Part shown: positions 63,756 through 64,000 of the stretch, one piece after another
Layout: every line of letters starts with the position of its first letter
How positions within the stretch are numbered: position 1 is the first letter of the stretch
Source: Apostichopus japonicus
Taxonomy: Eukaryota; Echinodermata; Holothuroidea; Aspidochirotida; Stichopodidae
Assembly: GCF_037975245.1 (NCBI RefSeq)
Contig: NC_092567.1
Span: forward strand, 22,589,376-22,653,375
DNA length: 64,000 nt
Reading direction: 5' to 3'
Position numbers and translations under genes: made by a program
The notes under the pieces: model-generated
What the model was told of the DNA's origin: nothing
Database searches by the model: none
The model's input: only the letters and a program-made list of their open reading frames with translations

Positions 63756-64000
63756 ATTATAAAGTCCCGAAGAGGGTAGCAAGAATTAAGTGAAATTCCG
63801 AGATATCAAAGGATAAAGAAAGATCATGTACAGGAAATAATAATTACATTCAAAGTTTGTCTAGAAGTTTTGAAGGCTCTGAAGTAGTCACTTATAAAAA
63901 CTACTGTACTGTACCATCCATTTGAGAAATGCTTTGCTGAGACTCCTCTCTTTGGAAACGAGCTATGTAATCATTGTTTATCATGATTTTTATTCAAATT

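Overview
The window is intron-rich animal nuclear DNA. Its one confident gene is the catalytic subunit of DNA polymerase delta (POLD1), plus strand, from before base 1 to the stop codon at 36080. I recovered 19 exons and 18 GT-AG introns by following the conserved protein and requiring phase to match at every junction. The joined exons give 979 in-frame codons plus a stop. Residue spacing from exonuclease motif I to polymerase motif A agrees exactly with the human protein, so only about 123 N-terminal residues lie upstream. Codon use, vertebrate-like exon structure and repeat families of the kind I associate with echinoderms suggest an invertebrate deuterostome, perhaps a sea cucumber or relative. 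That species guess is inference from memory.

The gene is complete for 3'-5' proofreading (exons 3-7), polymerase motifs A, B and C (exons 9, 11, 13), and both C-terminal cysteine clusters (exons 17-19). The introns are unusual: almost every long one carries its own unrelated minisatellite, with units of 11, 52, 69, 73, 89, 75, about 55 and about 150 bp. Several lie within 10-170 bp of a splice site. The most striking is in intron 8 (about 11.52-13.18 kb). About 20 head-to-tail copies of roughly 69 bp repeat the 3' splice site of exon 9 together with its first dozen codons. The array therefore holds many decoy acceptors just before the true exon that encodes the polymerase catalytic motif A.

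Downstream (36.08-64 kb) I find no convincing cellular gene. The region holds satellites (36.3-37.8, 40.9-41.3, 49.4-50.0, 59.0-59.7 kb) and transposons with clear boundaries. These include two hAT-type elements over the whole window with perfect 8-bp target duplications (8.0 and 44.2 kb). A pair of related TTAA-flanked MITEs sits at 16.5 and 58.2 kb. A 1.6-kb TTAA element at 52.16-53.79 kb has long inverted arms and a THAP-domain ORF, which fits the Kolobok superfamily. There are three copies of one tRNA-derived SINE, members of two or three other tRNA/MIR-like SINE families, LINE 3' fragments, and a retroposed poly(A) insert with a 15-bp duplication.

All calls come from reading the sequence by eye. 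Exon boundaries are strong; repeat ends and copy numbers are approximate unless a target duplication is stated.
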